A stretch of 64,000 nucleotides of DNA. It comes from Streptomyces sp. JJ38. Its GTDB lineage: Bacteria; Actinomycetota; Actinomycetes; Streptomycetales; Streptomycetaceae. Below, one piece after another: positions 1 through 9,599 of this stretch; position 1 is the stretch's first letter, and each line of letters starts with the position of its first letter. The position numbers and the translations under genes were made by a program. The notes beneath the pieces were generated by a model. It worked only from the letters and a program-made list of their open reading frames with translations. It searched no databases and had not been told where the DNA came from. The stretch spans positions 31,280-95,279 of the forward strand of contig NZ_JABLSI010000012.1 of assembly GCF_019303475.1 (NCBI RefSeq), read 5' to 3'.

Positions 1-623
1 TCGGCGAGGATCTGGACCTCCACGTGCCGGCCGCGTTCGACGTACGGCTCGACGAAGACCTCGCCGTCCCCGAAGGCGGCCGCGGCCTCGGCGCGGGCGG
101 CGGCGATCTCGTCGGGCAGGGCGCCGAGTTCGCGGACGACGCGCATGCCGCGGCCGCCGCCGCCCGCCGCGGCCTTGACGAGGACGGGGAGGTCCGCGGC
201 GGTGACGGCTTCCGGGTCGAGGGGCTCCAGCAGCGGCACTGCGGCGGCCCGCATCAACTCCTTGGCACGGGTCTTGGAGGCCATGGCCTCGACGGCCTCC
301 GGTGGCGGCCCGACCCACACGAGCCCGGCGTCGGTGACGGCGCGGGCGAAGTCGGCGTTCTCGGAGAGGAATCCGTAGCCGGGGTGGACGGCGTCGGCCC
401 CGGCGGCGAGGGCGGCCTTCACCACCAGGTCGCCCCGCAGATACGTCTCCGCCGGGGTGTTGCCGGGCAGCCGGACGGCGGCGTCGGCCTCGCTGACGTG
501 CAGGGCCCCGGCGTCGGCGTCGGAGTGCACGGCGACGGTGGCGACGCCCAGCTCGCGGCAGGTGCGGAAGATCCGGCAGGCGATCTCGCCGCGGTTGGCG
601 GCCAGCAGTGACGTGATGGTCAT
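1..623 (-). CDS. acyl-CoA carboxylase alpha subunit (biotin carboxylase), partial
   Basis: N-terminal 207 residues of the biotin-carboxylase subunit of an acetyl/propionyl/methylcrotonyl-type CoA carboxylase; the rest lies beyond the left edge of the window. It would carboxylate biotin using ATP and bicarbonate in the cytoplasm. Visible motifs are LAANRGEIACRI near residue 8, HPGYGFLSENADFA near 80-93, and the ATP-grasp glycine loop KAAAGGGGRGMRVV near 150-163. The ATG at 623 is preceded by GGAG at six bases; a GTG at 644 is the alternative start. It lies 27 nt downstream of the carboxyltransferase gene, so the two should be co-transcribed and form one holoenzyme. The biotin-carrier end cannot be seen. 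Confidence 0.93.
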   Translation of the reverse strand, partial: MTITSLLAANRGEIACRIFRTCRELGVATVAVHSDADAGALHVSEADAAVRLPGNTPAETYLRGDLVVKAALAAGADAVHPGYGFLSENADFARAVTDAGLVWVGPPPEAVEAMASKTRAKELMRAAAVPLLEPLDPEAVTAADLPVLVKAAAGGGGRGMRVVRELGALPDEIAAARAEAAAAFGDGEVFVEPYVERGRHVEVQILA

Positions 624-649
624 CGTCTTCTCCACAGCCCTCACACCCC

Positions 650-2244
<1,595 letters not shown>

Positions 2245-2248
<4 letters not shown>

Positions 2249-3951
2249 AGCAGCACCTCGGGTATCTCCAGATGGCGGGCGCGCAGCCACTCCCCCACGG
2301 CCTTCGCCTGCGGGTCGAAGCGGGCCTGCGCGGCCACGCCCTCCCCCAGCAGACCGTCGACGACGAAGTTGAGCGCCCGGAGGTTGGGCAGGACATGCCG
2401 GGTGACGGGCAGGCCGGCCGTCTCGGGCAGCAGGGCCCGGAGGCGTTCGACGGTCAGGGTGTGGGCGAGCCAGCGCCAGGCGTCCTCGTCCCGGGCCCAC
2501 ACGCCGACGTTGGCGCTGCCGCCCTTGTCGCCGCTGCGGGCTCCGGCCACGTGCCCGAGCGGGGCCCGGCGGGTGGGAAGCCCGGGCGGCAGCGGCTCGG
2601 GGAGCGCGGGCTGCTCCGCGACGGCGGCCCGGTCCTCGCGCTCCGGTGGCGGGGGGATCGCGACGCGGGAGCCGTCCGGCAGGACGGCGGTGTGCGGCAC
2701 CTCGGCGGCGGGCAGGAAAGCGGCCTCGAAGACTCCGTAGGGCGCGCCCCTGCCGGGTGGGGCCGTCAGATGGAACCCGGGGACGCTGGCGAGGGCCAGT
2801 TCCACGGCCGCCCCGCTCACGGCCCGCCCGACCGCCTCCGCGCCGCGGTCCCGGACCACCAGGCGCAGCAGCGCGCTCGCCTCCTCCTGGACGTCGGCGT
2901 CGGCACGGTCCGTGCGGGCCAGGGTCCAGCTCACGTGCTCGGGGCGGACCTTGGCACCGTCGGGCCCGGCCCGGTCGAGTGCGGCCTCCAACTGCTCGCG
3001 GACGGCGGCGGCCTTGGCCTCCACGTCGAGCCCGGTGAGCACGAAGACGACCTCGTTGCGGTGCCCACCCAACCGCGTCAGGCCCACCTTGACGGTGTCG
3101 GGCGGCGCCTCGCCCCGCACCCCGTCGATGCGTACCCGGTCGGGGCCCTCGGACGTGAGCCGTACCGTGTCGAGCCGCGCCGTGACGTCCGGGCCGAGGT
3201 AGCGCGGGCCCGCCGTCTCGTAGAGCAGCTGCGCGGTGACGGTGCCCACGGTGACGCCGCCCCCGGTGCCGGGGTGCTTGGTGATGACGCTGCTGCCGTC
3301 CGCCGCCACCTCGGCCAACGGGAAGCCGTAGGGCGGGCCGCCCGGCAACTCGCGCCAGAACGCGTAGTTGCCCCCGGTGGCCTGGGTGCCGCACTCCAGC
3401 ACATGTCCGGCGACGACGGCTCCGGCCAGCGCGTCCAGCTCCTCCGGGCCCCAGCCGTGGTACCAGGCCGCCGACCCGCTGACCAGGGCCGCGTCCGTCA
3501 CCCTCCCGGTGACGACGACGTCCGCCCCGCCGTTCAGGCACGCGGTGATCCCGGAGCCGCCCAGGTAGGCGTTGGCGGTGAGCACGCCCTCGCCCCACCC
3601 CCGGCCCAGGACGTCGTCCCCCTCGACGTGGGCGACCCGCGCGGGCACCCCGACCCGTTCCGCCAACTCCCGGACGGCACCGGCCAGTCCGGCCGGGTTG
3701 AGGCCGCCCGCGTTGACCACCAGCCTGACCCCGCGCTCCCGGGCGAGCCCGAGCCCGTTCTCCAACTGCCGCAGGAACGTCCGGGCGTAGCCCCGCTCCG
3801 GGTCCCCCAGCCGGTCCCGGCCGAGGATCAGCATCGTCAGCTCGGCCAGGTAGTCACCGGTGAGGACGTCGAGCGGGCCCCCGGTGAGCATCTCCTCGAC
3901 CGCGTCGAACCGGTCCCCGTAGAAGCCCGAAGCATTGCCGATCCGCACCAC
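2245..3951 (-). CDS. acyclic terpene utilization AtuA family protein (DUF1446)
   Basis: 568-aa AtuA/DUF1446 family protein. In pseudomonads atuA belongs to the citronellol/geraniol pathway next to geranyl-CoA carboxylase, but its biochemical role is not settled. The N-terminus VVRIGNASGFYGDRF and the segments NAGGLNPAGLA, TANAYLGG and GADVVVTGRVTDAAL fit the family; a shorter C-terminal domain contains ARSGDKGGSANVGVWA. The GTG at 3951 is preferred because GGAG sits six bases upstream; an ATG at 3975 is possible. It is first in the leftward operon and coupled to the carboxyltransferase by a 4-nt overlap. The operator-like palindrome at 4004-4019 lies just upstream. Confidence 0.9.
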
Positions 3952-4003
3952 GCGGCTCTCCCTCCCTGAAGGCATCGCCAGCGTGGCAGTCCGCAGAGAA
4001 ACA

Positions 4004-4019
4004 AGCAAGCGTGCTTGCT
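4004..4019. promoter_or_regulatory. palindromic operator upstream of the atuA-acc operon
   Basis: Perfect inverted repeat AGCAAGC-GT-GCTTGCT (7-bp arms, 2-nt centre), 53 nt upstream of the atuA-like GTG start. The form is typical of operators bound by TetR-family repressors of acyl-CoA and branched-chain catabolism. No such regulator is in the window; it may lie beyond the left edge. The link is an inference. Confidence 0.6.
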
Positions 4020-4202
4020 GGATTTTTTGGCCGGGGACAAGGCCCGGTTGGACGTCCTGGCGCCACCCCGAGCCCCTCTCCAACTCGCCCCGCCGGATAA
4101 TCCGGTTGCCACCCGGCCCGCCGACCGGATAGAACGTGCGTCCGGATCTCCGCCAGGCCAGCAGGGCCGCGGGACCACGACAGCGAGAGGAGGGGCGAAC
4201 CG

Positions 4203-4256
4203 ATGACCGTCATGACCATCGCGCCTGTCTCTTTCCGGGGCGTACGCCACAGCTGA
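4203..4256 (+). CDS. possible 17-aa leader peptide
   Basis: Short open frame MTVMTIAPVSFRGVRHS with a much better ribosome-binding site (GAGAGGAGG, about 8 nt before ATG) than the acetyltransferase gene that follows 45 nt later. Position and spacing fit a translated leader or coupling peptide. It lacks the Cys- or His-rich runs of well-known Streptomyces attenuator peptides, so a specific effector cannot be named. It could also be a chance frame. Confidence 0.4.
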   Translation: MTVMTIAPVSFRGVRHS

Positions 4257-4300
4257 CACCCCGAGCGGACGGGCGCCTCCTCACCGGAGCATGCCTCACC

Positions 4301-5245
4301 GTGGAACAGAACGAACCGATCCTGCGCCCGATCACCGGGCGCGAAGAGCTCGACGTCTTCAACCGGCTGCCCTACGCCCTCAACGGCGAACTGGCGGACG
4401 ACCTCACCCAGGGGCGCCGACGGCCGGAGTGGATGTGGGTCGCCCAGCGCGGCGGCCGACTGCTCGCCAGGCTCGCCTGGTGGAGCCGCCCCGGGGACGC
4501 CAAGCCGTTCCTGATGGACGTCCTCGACGTCGACGACACCCTGCCCGGCCCCGAACGCGTCGCCCTCGCCACGAGGTTGCTGCGCACCGCGATGGCCGCA
4601 ACGCTTCCCGAAGGGGCCACACCGCCCCCGTACACGCGCTTCGTGCCGCCCGGTTGGCAGGACGAGGCCGACACCCGGCAGACCGTCCGGGACCGCATGG
4701 CGGCCGTGGAGGAGACGGGCGCCCGACTGTTCGTCGAGCGCATCCGCCTGGAGTGGCGCCCGGGCACCCCGCTCGGCGAACCGCGTGGACGCCTCACGTT
4801 CCGGCCGCCCCAGGACACCGAGGAGCTGCTGACGCTGATGACCTCGGCACTGGAGGGCACGCTGGACGCCCACAGCCTCGACGACCTGAGCCGGATGTCC
4901 CTCCGCGAGGCCGCCGTCAGCCACTACGAGGACGAGCTCGCGCGCTACAAGAGCCCGCGGGACTGGTGGCGCGTGGCCACCCTGCCCGACGGCACCCCCG
5001 TCGGCTTCGTCCTCCCGGCCCACAACGGCTACAACCCGATCATCGCCTACCTCGCCGTGCTGCCCGAGCACCGCGGCAACGGCTACATCGACGACGTCCT
5101 CGCCGAGGGCACCCGCGTCCTCGCCGGGCAGGACGTCCCCCGCGTCAGGGCGTCCACCGACCTGGGCAACGTACCCATGGCGCGGGCCTTCCAGCGCGCC
5201 GGGTACGTCAGCTTCGAGCACGAGATCAACATGACCTGGCGCTGA
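4301..5245 (+). CDS. GNAT family N-acetyltransferase
   Basis: 314-aa protein with a C-terminal GNAT fold. Motif A is YLAVLPEHRGNGYIDDVL (acetyl-CoA pyrophosphate loop HRGNGY), followed by the helix and strand DLGNVPMARAFQRAGYVSFEHEINM. The N-terminal half (EPILRPITGREELDVF onward) looks like a degenerate second GNAT domain, as in two-domain acetyltransferases. It probably transfers acetyl from acetyl-CoA to a small-molecule amine; the substrate is unknown. The GTG at 4301 has GGAG about 12 nt upstream, which is long; an in-frame GTG at 4136 lacks a good site. The gene is monocistronic, with a strong hairpin just after the stop. Confidence 0.85.
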   Translation: MEQNEPILRPITGREELDVFNRLPYALNGELADDLTQGRRRPEWMWVAQRGGRLLARLAWWSRPGDAKPFLMDVLDVDDTLPGPERVALATRLLRTAMAATLPEGATPPPYTRFVPPGWQDEADTRQTVRDRMAAVEETGARLFVERIRLEWRPGTPLGEPRGRLTFRPPQDTEELLTLMTSALEGTLDAHSLDDLSRMSLREAAVSHYEDELARYKSPRDWWRVATLPDGTPVGFVLPAHNGYNPIIAYLAVLPEHRGNGYIDDVLAEGTRVLAGQDVPRVRASTDLGNVPMARAFQRAGYVSFEHEINMTWR

Positions 5246-5251
5246 CGCCCC

Positions 5252-5282
5252 GGGTGGGGGCGCCATCCCGGCGCCCCCACCC
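5252..5282 (+). terminator. hairpin terminator after the GNAT gene
   Basis: 13-bp perfect stem GGGTGGGGGCGCC / GGCGCCCCCACCC with loop ATCCC, starting 6 nt after the stop codon. There is no T-run, as is usual in Streptomyces. Confidence 0.7.
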
Positions 5283-5425
5283 CGACGGAGTGAGGCCCTG
5301 GGCCGCCGACCGTCGACGCCCTGCCGCGCGACGTGCCCACGGTGCCGGCCGGAGCGCGGACGTGACGAGAGGCGGTCAGGGTTCGCCGCGCACGGAGCCG
5401 CCGGGCGACCCGCCGGGGTTCCGGC

Positions 5426-6130
5426 CTAGGGTGCGGACGCCGGGCCGGGCGTGGGGGGCTCATCACCGGGCGGGGCGGAGCGGTCGCCGAACTGCCGGGC
5501 GGAAGCGTCCACCTGCGCGATGCGGCGCAGCGCGGTGAGCACCGCGTCGCCCAGGAGCGTACCGATGACGGCACGCTCGACGAGGTCGTCGCGCCGCGCC
5601 TGGCCCGCCACGAAGGCCAGGTCCACCTCGGCGACGCGTTCCGCGGCGTCGGCGTAGGGCTCCAGCGCGTGTCCGACGAAGTCGCCGTGGCCGACGCGGG
5701 CCAGCGCCGCGGCGGCGGCGACCAGGGACTCCACATGGCGGCTGCGGGGTGAGACCTGCCAGCCGCGCCGGGCGATGAGGGCCTCCACGGCGGCCCGCGC
5801 CCACGCCGTCTCGTCGTCGTCCTCGGCCGCCGGGCCCTCCGGCCTCTCCGTGGCAGGTGCCGCGATGCTGTCGGACGCGGAGCCGAGCGCCTTGTGGAGG
5901 GGGAGGGAGGGGTCGTCGATGGCCGCGATCACGTCGGCGGCGGCGGCGACGGAGAGCCTGCCGACGCCGATCAGCGCGCGGATCAGCCGCAGCCGCCGCT
6001 CGTGCTCCTCTCCGTAGTGCGCCTGGTTGGGGCTGGACAGCCTGCCCGGCGGCAGCAGCCCTTCGCGTACGTAGAACTTGACGGTCGGCACCGGAACCCC
6101 GGTCCTGCGGCTCAGCTCACCAATGCGCAC
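5426..6130 (-). CDS. MerR family transcriptional regulator
   Basis: 234-aa regulator with an N-terminal MerR winged helix-turn-helix: VRIGELSRRTGVPVPTVKFY, then REGLLPPG and the second helix pair ending LRLIRALI. The remaining 160 residues are an Ala/Asp-rich effector region without the Cys pattern of metal sensors. The GTG at 6130 is preferred because GGAG lies eight bases upstream; an ATG at 6145 lacks a site. It diverges from the membrane-protein gene at 6247, and the 116-nt gap holds two ATAG-type palindromes that it probably binds, controlling itself and the divergent genes. Confidence 0.88.
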   Translation of the reverse strand: MRIGELSRRTGVPVPTVKFYVREGLLPPGRLSSPNQAHYGEEHERRLRLIRALIGVGRLSVAAAADVIAAIDDPSLPLHKALGSASDSIAAPATERPEGPAAEDDDETAWARAAVEALIARRGWQVSPRSRHVESLVAAAAALARVGHGDFVGHALEPYADAAERVAEVDLAFVAGQARRDDLVERAVIGTLLGDAVLTALRRIAQVDASARQFGDRSAPPGDEPPTPGPASAP

Positions 6131-6186
6131 AGCGCGTTCTCCCATCGCGGCCCTGCGGGGGCCTTGCCAACTCACGTCCGTTCATA

Positions 6187-6230
6187 GATAGTCTCACTAT
6201 CGGCAATCGATAGTGCCACTTTCCACTATC
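6187..6230. promoter_or_regulatory. twin palindromes between MerR gene and membrane-protein gene
   Basis: Two dyads: GATAGT-CTC-ACTATC (6187-6201) and GATAGTG-N8-CACTATC (6209-6230). They are centred in the divergent intergenic region, the expected place for MerR-family operators and promoter elements. Assignment to the adjacent regulator is inferred from position. Confidence 0.7.
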
Positions 6231-6246
6231 CATTCGGGGGTACCTC

Positions 6247-7236
6247 ATGCTCACGTGGCGTTCCGCCATGACCTGGCACCGACCGCTCATGGTCTTCGCC
6301 GTGGCCATGGCCGCGCTCGTCCCGGTCTCGGTGACCGGCCTGGTGATCGACGACCGCATGCTGGCGGGCGCGCCGATCTGGCTCAAACCACTCAAGTTCT
6401 CCGTCTCGTTCGCCGTCTACGCCCTCACGCTGGCGTGGATGCTCTCGCTCCTGCCCCGCCGTCGGCGCGCCGGCTGGTGGGCCGGAACGGTCGTGGCGGC
6501 GGCGGGCGCGGTCGAGATGGTCATCATCACGACCCAGGCCGTACGCGGAAAGGGAAGTCACTTCAACGTCGCGACCACCTTCGATGAGCGGTTGTTCATG
6601 CTCATGGGCCTCACGGTCGTGCTGCTCTGGACCGGCACCCTGGTGATCGCCCTGCTGCTCTTCCGCACCCGCACGCTCGACCGGGCCGCCGTCTGGGCGG
6701 TACGGCTGGGGGCGGCCGTCTCCCTCCTCGGGCTCGCCGTCGGCGGTCTCATGCTCCGTCCGACACCGGAGCAGCGGGCCGCCGACCGACAGGGTGTCGC
6801 CGAGGTGATCGGCGCCCACAGCGTCGGTGTGCCGGACGGCGGCCCCACCATGCCGGTCACCGGCTGGTCCACGACGGGCGGGGACCTGCGCATCCCGCAC
6901 TTCGTCGGCATGCACGCCCTACAGGCGCTCCCACTGCTGCTCGTGGTGCTCCTCGCCCTGGCGCCCAGGCTGCCGCGGCTGCGGAACGAGTGCGTCCGCC
7001 TGCGGCTCGTCGTCGTCGGAGCGGGCGTCCACACGGCGGCACTCGCCCTGACCACATGGCAGGCCCTGCGCGGGCAGCCGCTGACGAGCCCCGACGGTCT
7101 CACGCTCGGCGCCGCGGCGGGTATCGCCGTCCTCGGCGCCGCCGCGACCTGGCTGGCCGTCCGGGTGCCTCCCGCCGCCCCGGCGTTCCCCACCGGGGCG
7201 ACGCCGTCGGCCCGGACGAAGGAGCCCGTGGCTTGA
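6247..7236 (+). CDS. integral membrane protein, unknown family
   Basis: 329 aa, predominantly hydrophobic with roughly seven membrane segments (for example LMVFAVAMAALVPVSVTGLV, LFMLMGLTVVLLWTGTLVIA and ALQALPLLLVVLLALAP). An extracytoplasmic-type loop between residues 170 and 220 contains IPHFVGMHALQALP. A good GGGGG site lies six bases before the ATG. I do not recognise the family. It is divergent from the MerR gene and, before insertion of the TnpB element, would have been directly followed by the ABA4-like membrane gene, so the two probably formed one MerR-controlled operon. Its stop codon overlaps the TTGAC motif at the element edge. Confidence 0.85.
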   Translation: MLTWRSAMTWHRPLMVFAVAMAALVPVSVTGLVIDDRMLAGAPIWLKPLKFSVSFAVYALTLAWMLSLLPRRRRAGWWAGTVVAAAGAVEMVIITTQAVRGKGSHFNVATTFDERLFMLMGLTVVLLWTGTLVIALLLFRTRTLDRAAVWAVRLGAAVSLLGLAVGGLMLRPTPEQRAADRQGVAEVIGAHSVGVPDGGPTMPVTGWSTTGGDLRIPHFVGMHALQALPLLLVVLLALAPRLPRLRNECVRLRLVVVGAGVHTAALALTTWQALRGQPLTSPDGLTLGAAAGIAVLGAAATWLAVRVPPAAPAFPTGATPSARTKEPVA

Positions 7237-7242
7237 CATCCT

Positions 7243-7262
7243 CCCCCTCCTACAGGAGGGGG
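7243..7262. repeat. hairpin at left end of TnpB element
   Basis: CCCCCTCC-TACA-GGAGGGGG, a perfect 8-bp stem. It overlaps the 3' end of the tnpB frame, where the right end and guide RNA of intact elements lie. It may also act as a terminator for the upstream membrane-protein gene. Confidence 0.6.
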
Positions 7263-7933
7263 GCTCCCGCCTGGCTGCCGGTGGTCACCGGCTGGGCCTT
7301 CGGGTGGGTTCCCCGTTCAACGGGCCGTGCCTGGCGTGGGATTTCCACTCCAGGACTCACCGGCCCTCCAGGGGCGTTCAGCCTCTCCGCCTGCCCGGCG
7401 GCGAGGATCACACGCGACGCATTGAGGTCACGATCATGCTCGGTACCGCAGCTCTCGCACCGCCAGGTGCGCACGTGCAGCGGCTTCTTCCCATCCACGG
7501 CCCAGCACACGTGGCACGTCTGGGACGACGGCAGCCAGCGCGAGACGACGCCGACATGGCGGCCGTACCGGGCCGCCTTCTCCTCCAGAACGTGCCGGAA
7601 CATGCCCCACGCGGCATCGTGGACGGACTTGGCCGGGCGGGTGCGTGCCAGGCCGGAGACCGCCAGGTCCTCGAGGTAGACCGCTTGGTTGTCGCGGGAC
7701 AGCCTCGAAGCGGTCTGATGGCACCAGTCCCTGCGCGCGTCAGCCACCTTCACATGGGCGCGGGCGACCATGATCCGGGCCCTGGCCCGATTCTTCGACC
7801 CCTTCGCCTTCCAGGCTGCCTTCCGTGCGGCCAGCGCATCGTTGTAGACCACCCGGGCGCAGCCGAACGTACGGGCCAACGCGACGCGCTGACCCGGCGT
7901 GGGCTCGATCCGGAAGGAGTACCGCAAATGCAC
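7250..7933 (-). CDS. TnpB-type protein with large internal deletion
   Basis: 227 aa, against about 380-400 for complete TnpB. The N-terminal helix-turn-helix region (YSFRIEPTPGQRVALARTFG, then CARVVYNDALAARKAA) is fused directly to the C-terminal half, starting at KGSKNRARARIMVARAH. About 150-190 residues are missing, including the domain that carries the first RuvC aspartate (GIDLG-type motif). Still present are the second acidic residue in VYLEDLAVSG, a CHVC/CESC zinc ribbon and the last aspartate in HDRDLNAS. It therefore cannot be a normal RNA-guided nuclease. The reading frame remains open from a GTG start with GAGG eight bases upstream. It is either a passive remnant or an inactivated binding protein. 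Confidence 0.8.
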   Translation of the reverse strand: MHLRYSFRIEPTPGQRVALARTFGCARVVYNDALAARKAAWKAKGSKNRARARIMVARAHVKVADARRDWCHQTASRLSRDNQAVYLEDLAVSGLARTRPAKSVHDAAWGMFRHVLEEKAARYGRHVGVVSRWLPSSQTCHVCWAVDGKKPLHVRTWRCESCGTEHDRDLNASRVILAAGQAERLNAPGGPVSPGVEIPRQARPVERGTHPKAQPVTTGSQAGAPLL

Positions 7934-8027
7934 GTGAACAACCTCACGGCCACCACCGACAACGCCCCTCCGCCCAGGAAGCGAACCGGCTTCGCCTCCC
8001 CTGCTCCGCAGGGGCTTCGCTTCCTCC

Positions 8028-8043
8028 CCCGGCTGAAGCCGGG
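8028..8043. repeat. hairpin at right end of TnpB element
   Basis: CCCGGC-TGAA-GCCGGG preceded by TTCCTCC, matching the orientation of the left-end hairpin. It lies 24 nt before the next gene start. Confidence 0.55.
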
Positions 8044-8067
8044 AGCATCCACGAAGGAGGAGCCCCG

Positions 8068-8517
8068 ATGACCGATCTCCTCTTCAGCCTGTCGTTCTGG
8101 CTGGCGGCTCCGGTCTGGCTGCTGATGATCTTCGCTCCCGGCTGGCGCCGCACCCGCCGCGTGGCGGCGTCACCCCTCACCGTCGTGCCGGTCCTGGCCG
8201 TCTACCTGGCGCTCGCCCTGCCGATCCTTCCGGAGCTGTGGGCGGCGGTCAGCAGCCCCTCGCGCGCCGGGTTCCAGGAGCTCCTGGTCCTCGACGCGGG
8301 CGCGGGTGCCATCTGGGCCCAGGTGATCGCCTGGGACCTCCTCGTCGGCCAGTGGATGTACCTGGAGGGGCGGCGGCTCTCCGTGCACCCCCTCCTCATG
8401 GGCCCGCTGCTGACCCTGACCATCCTGCTCTCGCCCATCGGGGTGCTGCTCTTCCTGGGCCTGCGCGCACTGCGGACGGACCGTGGCCGGCGCACGGCCG
8501 TCGGACGGTCGTCCTGA
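8068..8517 (+). CDS. ABA4-like family protein (DUF4281)
   Basis: 149-aa membrane protein with about four hydrophobic segments that matches the ABA4-like/DUF4281 family from end to end: SFWLAAPVWLLMIFAPGWRR at the start, AWDLLVGQWMYLEGRRL in the middle and LLSPIGVLLFLGLRAL at the end. The plant member ABA4 is needed for neoxanthin formation; bacterial members have no established role, and no carotenoid gene is nearby. The start is well defined by GAAGGAGGAG upstream of the ATG. It sits just past the TnpB element and probably belonged to one operon with the 6247 gene. Confidence 0.85.
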   Translation: MTDLLFSLSFWLAAPVWLLMIFAPGWRRTRRVAASPLTVVPVLAVYLALALPILPELWAAVSSPSRAGFQELLVLDAGAGAIWAQVIAWDLLVGQWMYLEGRRLSVHPLLMGPLLTLTILLSPIGVLLFLGLRALRTDRGRRTAVGRSS

Positions 8518-8588
8518 CCCGGCCACGGAACCCGGTCGGGGTCGGGAACCGGCTTCCGGCCGGTGCTGGGAGTGGCGGCGCGCGGGGT

Positions 8589-8610
8589 GGCGTCAGGCAC
8601 GCCTGCCGCC
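8589..8610. terminator. hairpin between convergent ABA4-like and LysR genes
   Basis: GGCGTCAGG-CACG-CCTGCCGCC, a 9-bp stem with one T-C mismatch, located between two converging genes, so it could serve both. Confidence 0.45.
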
Positions 8611-8629
8611 GCGGAGGGCGGGCGCGGGG

Positions 8630-9520
8630 CTACTCGCGCGGGCGGACGCCGAGGACGTCGAGGAGGGCGCGGGTGGCGGGGGTGGGGTTGAAGCGGCTCC
8701 AGGCCAGGCACTCGACGCGGCGCGGACCGTCGACGACGGGGACGAGCGCCAGCTCCGGGTCGTCGGCGGCGAGCGGGCGGATGAACGCCGAGGGCAGGAG
8801 GCCGACGCCGAGCCCGCGGGCGATCAGCCGGGTGATGAGCTCGGCGACGCCCGCCTCGTAGGCGACGTCGCGGGTCAGACCGGCGGCGGTGAAGGCCCGG
8901 TCGGACTGGGCGCGGGCGGGGGTTCCGTCCATGAAGTCCACGAACGTCTCCTCCGCGATCTCCTCCAGCGCGACCCGGGGCGCGCCCGCGAGCCGGTGGC
9001 CGGCGGGGACGACGAGGACGTGCTGGTCGTGGTCGAGGGCGAGGGTCTCCACCCCGGTCGGCAGCTCGCCCTCGGGCAGGCCGAGGAAGGCGATGTCCAG
9101 TTCGCCCTTGCGGATCGCCGCGACGAGCTCGTAGCTGCCCCCGGCGCGCAGGAGGACGCGGACGTCCGGGTAGCGGGCGCGGTAGCGCTGGAGCAGCTCG
9201 GGGACGTCGACGGCGGCCGTGGTGACGATGACGCCGACGGCGAGCCGGCCGCGGACGACGCCGGTCGCGGCGGCCGCGTCGGCGACCGCGCGGTCCGCGG
9301 CGGCCAGGCACTCCCGCGCGCCGGTGAGGAACGCCTCACCCGCGTCGGTGAGTTCGACACGGCGGCTGGAGCGGGCGAACAGCTTGACGCCCAGTTCGCG
9401 TTCGAGCGCGGCGATGCGGTGGCTGAGCGACGACTGCACGACGAAGCAGCGCTCCGCCGCGCGCGTGAAGTTGCGCGTCTCGGCGACGGCGACGACGTAG
9501 CGGAGCTGTTGGAGGTCCAT
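8630..9520 (-). CDS. LysR family transcriptional regulator
   Basis: 296-aa LysR regulator. The winged helix-turn-helix is at residues 1-60 (MDLQQLRYVVAVAETRNFTR, then VQSSLSHRIAALERELGVKL), followed by a two-lobe substrate-binding domain with the usual GRLAVGVI start and LITRLIARGLGVGLLPS near the end. The ATG at 9520 begins the canonical LysR N-terminus; an upstream ATG at 9559 would add 13 residues. It is divergent from the EamA exporter at 9600, with a 79-nt gap, the standard arrangement of a LysR protein controlling its neighbour. The inducer is unknown. Confidence 0.9.
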   Translation of the reverse strand: MDLQQLRYVVAVAETRNFTRAAERCFVVQSSLSHRIAALERELGVKLFARSSRRVELTDAGEAFLTGARECLAAADRAVADAAAATGVVRGRLAVGVIVTTAAVDVPELLQRYRARYPDVRVLLRAGGSYELVAAIRKGELDIAFLGLPEGELPTGVETLALDHDQHVLVVPAGHRLAGAPRVALEEIAEETFVDFMDGTPARAQSDRAFTAAGLTRDVAYEAGVAELITRLIARGLGVGLLPSAFIRPLAADDPELALVPVVDGPRRVECLAWSRFNPTPATRALLDVLGVRPRE

Positions 9521-9540
9521 CCATCCATGATCCTGGCTCA

Positions 9541-9555
9541 TTGCTTGCATCGCAA
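9541..9555. promoter_or_regulatory. LysR-type binding site candidate
   Basis: TTGCTTGCATCGCAA contains the dyad TTGC-ATC-GCAA inside the LysR/EamA divergent region. Position and size suit a LysR recognition site; this is inferred. Confidence 0.4.
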
Positions 9556-9599
9556 ACATGTGTTGGATTCATGGCCGCCTCTCGCCCAGACTTCACCCC

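Larger units (their letters stand above)
7233..8052 (-). mobile_element. IS200/IS605-type (IS1341-like) TnpB element, decayed
   Basis: A block bounded by two similar hairpin ends on the same strand: ATCCTCCCCC with an 8-bp stem at 7243-7262, and TTCCTCCCCC with stem CCCGGC/GCCGGG at 8028-8043. It encloses only a deleted tnpB gene on the minus strand; no tnpA is present. A TTGAC pentamer (7233-7237) sits exactly at the left edge and overlaps the stop codon of the upstream gene, like the TTGAN targets of related elements. Exact ends are estimated by eye. Confidence 0.6.

Noticed and set aside
7250..7933. Active RNA-guided TnpB nuclease
   Set aside because: The segment with the first RuvC aspartate is deleted, so cleavage activity is not expected.
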